Source: Saccharicrinis sp963677245 (GTDB lineage Bacteria; Bacteroidota; Bacteroidia; Bacteroidales; Marinilabiliaceae). From it: DNA of 64,000 nt. The notes below the pieces were generated by a model that was given only the letters and a program-made list of their open reading frames with translations, had not been told where the DNA came from and ran no database searches. Shown piece by piece: positions 60,924 to 64,000 of this stretch. The DNA lies in the NCBI GenBank assembly GCA_963677245.1, contig OY781921.1, positions 3,906,001 through 3,970,000 of the forward strand, read 5' to 3'. The translations under genes and the position numbers were made by a program. Each line of letters opens with the position of its first letter. Within the stretch, counting starts at the first letter, position 1.

Positions 60924-60975
60924 TTTAAAATCGGCCAGCAAAAATAAAAGTTAATTTGGATAGACCGATTTTAAA
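60924..60975. promoter_or_regulatory. 11-bp inverted repeat upstream of mntP
   Basis: TTTAAAATCGG (60924-60934) and CCGATTTTAAA (60965-60975) are perfectly inverted with 30 bases between. They lie 14 bp before the mntP start, where they could form an operator pair or a 5' UTR stem. Confidence 0.5.
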
Positions 60976-61256
60976 TTAAGCATACCTATTTATTAGGGCC
61001 TTTCAGATCTGTTTCTTTTCGTATTTATCATCCTGAAACAAGAATAAAATCCCAGTAGTTTAGACTTTAGAATGGCTCTAAAAGTATCAAAGTGATAAGT
61101 ATAAAAGCTGTTAGATTGAATGATAACGTTTTACATCCTGCATTTTCCCCATGAGCTGCTCGTTTTGATGAGCCAACACGCAAAGTATAATTGTTTTTGT
61201 AGAATAATTAATAGTTATATACAAACCATTGTTAATTTATTCATTCAACTATCAAT

Positions 61257-61264
61257 TAATTTTG
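61257..61264 (+). promoter_or_regulatory. -7 box of the chemotaxis receptor gene
   Basis: TAATTTTG matches TAnnTTTG exactly and lies 25 bp before the ATG. No good TTTG occurs 19-21 bp further upstream, so the assignment is partial. Confidence 0.4.
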
Positions 61265-61289
61265 CATCCACAACAAACATTAATGAAAT

Positions 61290-63266
61290 ATGCGAAATTT
61301 GAAAACACTATTCACGTCTTTCAATAAAAATACTTTATTGGCTCTTCCCATAGGTTTAAGACTTAAATTATCTATCTCTATCAGTGTTAGTGTAATTATT
61401 ATTTTACTAGGACTAACCTTATATATTTACCAGAAGTCTATCATCTTCAATGATGCAAAAAACCATTGTTATTTATCTATCGACGATTTAATTCGTTTTA
61501 CTGAGAACGAAATTGAAGCATCTGCATATCACGTTGAAAAATATGGACAGTCTGTGGCTCACTTTTTAACATCTTATGAGAATATGCGAATTGACGAAAG
61601 TAAGTCATTCTTGTACAAGGCGAATATCCCAGGTACAAGTAGAGATACAGTGCTAAAAGTTCCTGCTGTGTATTCAGGAAAAACGGTTTTACAAGGAGAC
61701 TCTACAATTGTACCCAAGTTACATAAAATGGGGGTGTCATTTTTTATATATTTTCAGAAAGTAGATAATTACTACGTAGAAATAGTACATAGTGAGTATC
61801 CTGACAAAATGAAAAAGTTCGAATCATGGCTTAGCCCTTTAAACAGTGGCAATTGGAAATTTGATTCACCTCATGAGTTTAAAAAGAGCTTCTGGAATGG
61901 AAAAAAATGGCTTCAGGCATACAGGCTCTATGTGCTAGAAAATGGTGAAATTAAGGCCAGCTATGATAATGCAAAAGAAAAAATTATTGGTGCCCTTGTT
62001 GTTGGAATTAATGAACGTAACGAAGCTAAACTAAAAAAGACCTTTACAGATAAGGTATTTTATAAAACAGGACTCTGCTATCAGATCACAGATAGAGGTA
62101 AAGTTAATTATCACAAGAATATAGAGGATTCTAAAAATATATCCGATTTAGAATATTGTAAACAAATTATCGCAGAAAAACATTCTGAACCGACCTACAT
62201 ATCAGTTAAAGATACTTCTGGAGTGCGTAAATTCTACTTTTACAAGTACTTTTCTAAAACCTACAATAATGTTGTAATTGAAATACCTGAAAAAGAAATA
62301 TTCGCCTCACTATATGCCTTGCGAAACGGCATTATTATAGCTGTTATCGTAATCATACTAAGTATTATTCTAATTGTTTCCGGCGTAGCTAAATCCATTA
62401 CCTCACGACTCTCTAATGCCATTGACTTAGCGAAAAAAATATCGAACGGTGTGTTAACTGATTCAATATTTATCGATAGCAAAGATGAACTGGCAGAATT
62501 GGGAGGTGCGTTAAATCAGATGAATGGTATCTTAAATAATACCGTTGGAAATATTAATGACACGGTTAAAACAATAGATTCAGCAAGCGGTATTTTAAAA
62601 GATACATCTGCAGTTATTTCCAACGGTGCCATTACACAAGCCTCCTCTCTGGAAGAAGTCTCTGCTTCAATGGAAGAAATGACCGGTACCATTGAGCATA
62701 CAACTTATAGTGCCCAGGATGCTGAGAAAATCTCTAAGGAATCGGCTATAAATATTGATGAAAGCAGTAAGGTTTTGCATGAAAGTGTTAGCTTCTTAAG
62801 CGATATCAAGGATAAAGTTTCAATTATTCGGGATATTGCAAGACAAACAAACATTCTGGCTTTAAATGCCGCTGTAGTGGCTGCCAATGCCGGAGAGTAT
62901 GGACGTGGATTTACCGTTGTTGCAAGAGAGGTACAAAAACTCGCCGAACGCAGTAACGATGCCGCACTTGATATAACAACGGTCTCTCAAAAAGGAATTG
63001 AAATTGCTCAGATAGCAGCAAAACAATTATCAGATCACGTTCCTTTAGTACAAAAAACTGCCGCTCAAATAAAAGAAATTGCTGAAGCTAACAATGAGCA
63101 AAAAATTGGAATCGATCAAATAAACTATGCTGTTCAGGGTCTTAATTCTATTACGCAGCAAAATGCAGAACAGGCTACAAAAATCAGTCAAAGCATTGAG
63201 CTTTTTACCGAGAATACCCAGAGTTTATCTAATATGGTACAATTCTTTAAAATTAAGGAATCCTAA
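61290..63266 (+). CDS. Methyl-accepting chemotaxis protein
   Basis: A 658-residue receptor. A first helix (about 28-48; LSISISVSVIIILLGLTLYI) is followed by a periplasmic sensor of about 290 residues resembling a Cache domain, a second helix (about 347-368; IIIAVIVIILSIILIVSG) and HAMP. The signalling domain has NILALNAAVVAANAGEYGRGFTVV (shown in part: NAAVVAANAGEYGRGF) and EVQKLAERSNDAA, a slightly altered form of the usual hairpin tip. No CheR-docking tail is visible. No other chemotaxis gene is in the window. Receptors of this kind are uncommon in Bacteroidota. Confidence 0.93.
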   Translation: MRNLKTLFTSFNKNTLLALPIGLRLKLSISISVSVIIILLGLTLYIYQKSIIFNDAKNHCYLSIDDLIRFTENEIEASAYHVEKYGQSVAHFLTSYENMRIDESKSFLYKANIPGTSRDTVLKVPAVYSGKTVLQGDSTIVPKLHKMGVSFFIYFQKVDNYYVEIVHSEYPDKMKKFESWLSPLNSGNWKFDSPHEFKKSFWNGKKWLQAYRLYVLENGEIKASYDNAKEKIIGALVVGINERNEAKLKKTFTDKVFYKTGLCYQITDRGKVNYHKNIEDSKNISDLEYCKQIIAEKHSEPTYISVKDTSGVRKFYFYKYFSKTYNNVVIEIPEKEIFASLYALRNGIIIAVIVIILSIILIVSGVAKSITSRLSNAIDLAKKISNGVLTDSIFIDSKDELAELGGALNQMNGILNNTVGNINDTVKTIDSASGILKDTSAVISNGAITQASSLEEVSASMEEMTGTIEHTTYSAQDAEKISKESAINIDESSKVLHESVSFLSDIKDKVSIIRDIARQTNILALNAAVVAANAGEYGRGFTVVAREVQKLAERSNDAALDITTVSQKGIEIAQIAAKQLSDHVPLVQKTAAQIKEIAEANNEQKIGIDQINYAVQGLNSITQQNAEQATKISQSIELFTENTQSLSNMVQFFKIKES

Positions 63267-63306
63267 AAAGAGTTATCCAAAACTGCTATAGTTTTGTACT
63301 AATGAA

Positions 63307-63349
63307 TTTCTGCAAGGAGTTTGTGTTTATAATTAACTCCTTGCAGAAA
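63307..63349 (+). other. 15-bp hairpin after the chemotaxis receptor gene
   Basis: TTTCTGCAAGGAGTT and AACTCCTTGCAGAAA pair perfectly around a 13-base loop, 40 bp after the stop. No T-run follows, so it is a stable 3' structure or a weak terminator. Confidence 0.65.
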
Positions 63350-63459
63350 AGTCGGTAATACTTTCTCATATTATTGTCACAGAAAGCGCCTTGAATACTT
63401 TGTGAATATACCCAGGTTTATAAAATCTAGAATTAAAAATAACCTGTCCGGAATATAGA

Positions 63460-63993
63460 TTATAGAATACTTTCCTGTTTCGATTTTACATACTCAATCA
63501 TCATAAACAGGATAATAATCTCCAACATTTCTGCAGGTATCAATACAATAAAACCTACAAAAGAAAAGATAAGTGTGATAAAGCATGCTCCGGCAATAAT
63601 TTCAAATATACCTGCATATTTAGCCGTACGTCCTATTTTTCTTCTGAGTTGCACTAAGCTAAAGCCATAAATAAGACCAATAGTACCAAATGTTAGGCCC
63701 ATAGCTCCCATGATAAATTCCTGTTCGGCAATTTGATAATACACCATGGCAATATGATAACCTACATACAAAACATTGAGTACGATGATGATGATAGAGC
63801 TTATTTTGAGTAATAGGTGCTTATAAATATTTCCGGTGATGATAAAGCCTCGCATAAAAAAGGTAAACGAAACCATCGAAATTATTTTAATAAGTACATA
63901 CAGTATTCTTGGATAAATAAGTTCCTGATCTTCGTACAAAAAGTAATCTGCAGCTCCCTCAAAAAAGCCAACAATAAAATAAATGATTCCCAT
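63460..63993 (-). CDS. Uncharacterised polytopic membrane protein, possibly incomplete
   Basis: A 177-residue hydrophobic protein with about five membrane helices (YFIVGFFEGAADYFLY; SIIIIVLNVLYVGYHI; FIMGAMGLTFGTIGLIYGF; LIFSFVGFIVLIPAEMLEII) and a short charged end. No stop is seen between Met 63993 and the window edge, so it may begin further upstream. I do not recognise a family and no motif indicates function. Confidence 0.65.
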   Translation of the reverse strand: MGIIYFIVGFFEGAADYFLYEDQELIYPRILYVLIKIISMVSFTFFMRGFIITGNIYKHLLLKISSIIIIVLNVLYVGYHIAMVYYQIAEQEFIMGAMGLTFGTIGLIYGFSLVQLRRKIGRTAKYAGIFEIIAGACFITLIFSFVGFIVLIPAEMLEIIILFMMIEYVKSKQESIL

Positions 63994-64000
63994 TGTGGCA

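Larger units (their letters stand above)
60911..61289. other. Divergent intergenic region between mntP and the chemotaxis receptor
   Basis: About 380 bases without a gene. It contains the inverted repeat at 60924-60975 close to mntP and a -7 box close to the receptor gene. The stretch 60980-61250 shows nothing I can support. A yybP-ykoY-type Mn riboswitch was looked for and not seen. Confidence 0.6.

Noticed and set aside
60911..61000. A yybP-ykoY manganese riboswitch upstream of mntP
   Set aside because: No sequence resembling the conserved loops was found in the 90 bases before the start; only a simple inverted repeat.

Overview
The window looks like a chromosomal segment of a marine or anaerobic Bacteroidota, probably order Marinilabiliales/Bacteroidales. 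Reasons: AT-rich coding sequence; a T9SS C-terminal sorting domain; many SpII lipoproteins; Bacteroidota-only families (HU-CCDC81-SPOR, DUF4492 next to cydA, DUF4369/TlpA lipoproteins, the BatA-like MoxR-DUF58-DUF4129-DUF4350 cluster, probable DUF6261); and promoter-like TTTG-N19/20-TAnnTTTG sequences. No rRNA, tRNA or CRISPR array was seen. The genus is not determined.

Layout. 1-6.0 kb: S46 dipeptidyl-peptidase (cut by the window edge), rnhB, an M28/glutaminyl-cyclase-like lipoprotein, cysS and a soluble GAF histidine kinase. 6.0-12.7 kb: ald, then a histidine operon read leftward (hisG-hisD-hisC-GNAT-hisB). A clear attenuator precedes it: promoter, 19-residue leader peptide with HHHGHH, and an 11-bp terminator. 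hisHAFI are not in the window. 12.8-16.8 kb: pssA, then a cytochrome bd operon (DUF4492-cydA-cydB-small TM protein). 16.9-27.2 kb: a nitrogen-assimilation locus with porin-glnK-amt leftward and gltB-gltD rightward. They are separated by a 1.3-kb AT-rich regulatory spacer with several inverted and direct repeats.

27.3-35.6 kb is the accessory part: a T9SS cargo protein; a complete 1.67-kb insertion sequence inserted into that gene's terminator with a 9-bp target duplication; a DUF6261-like protein; an array of four 41-bp palindromic units; a LytS/LytTR two-component pair; a 170-bp MITE-like hairpin element; and a lipoprotein. A second 170-bp copy of that element lies at 46.1 kb, 6 bp upstream of rmuC. 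A different palindromic repeat lies at 58.6 kb.

35.7-51.5 kb is mostly housekeeping and envelope: mgtE, rsmA, two tandem flippase-like membrane proteins, an HU-SPOR protein, a glycosyltransferase, a membrane histidine kinase, rmuC, a KAS III enzyme, lpxH-like, two TlpA-like lipoproteins that have both lost the CxxC site, and an RDD protein. 51.7-57.9 kb is a compact six-gene MoxR/DUF58 operon. 57.9-60.9 kb is a metal-homeostasis block: an HMA-AraC regulator, an SO_0444-type Cu/Zn efflux permease with its own HMA domain, an 85-aa cysteine-tailed membrane protein, and MntP. The window ends with a chemotaxis receptor and a membrane protein that may run off the edge.

Most exciting items: the histidine attenuator, the structured stretch between porin and glnK, the terminator-targeting IS with a hairpin in its own leader, the paired MITE copies, and the 41-bp palindromic array.
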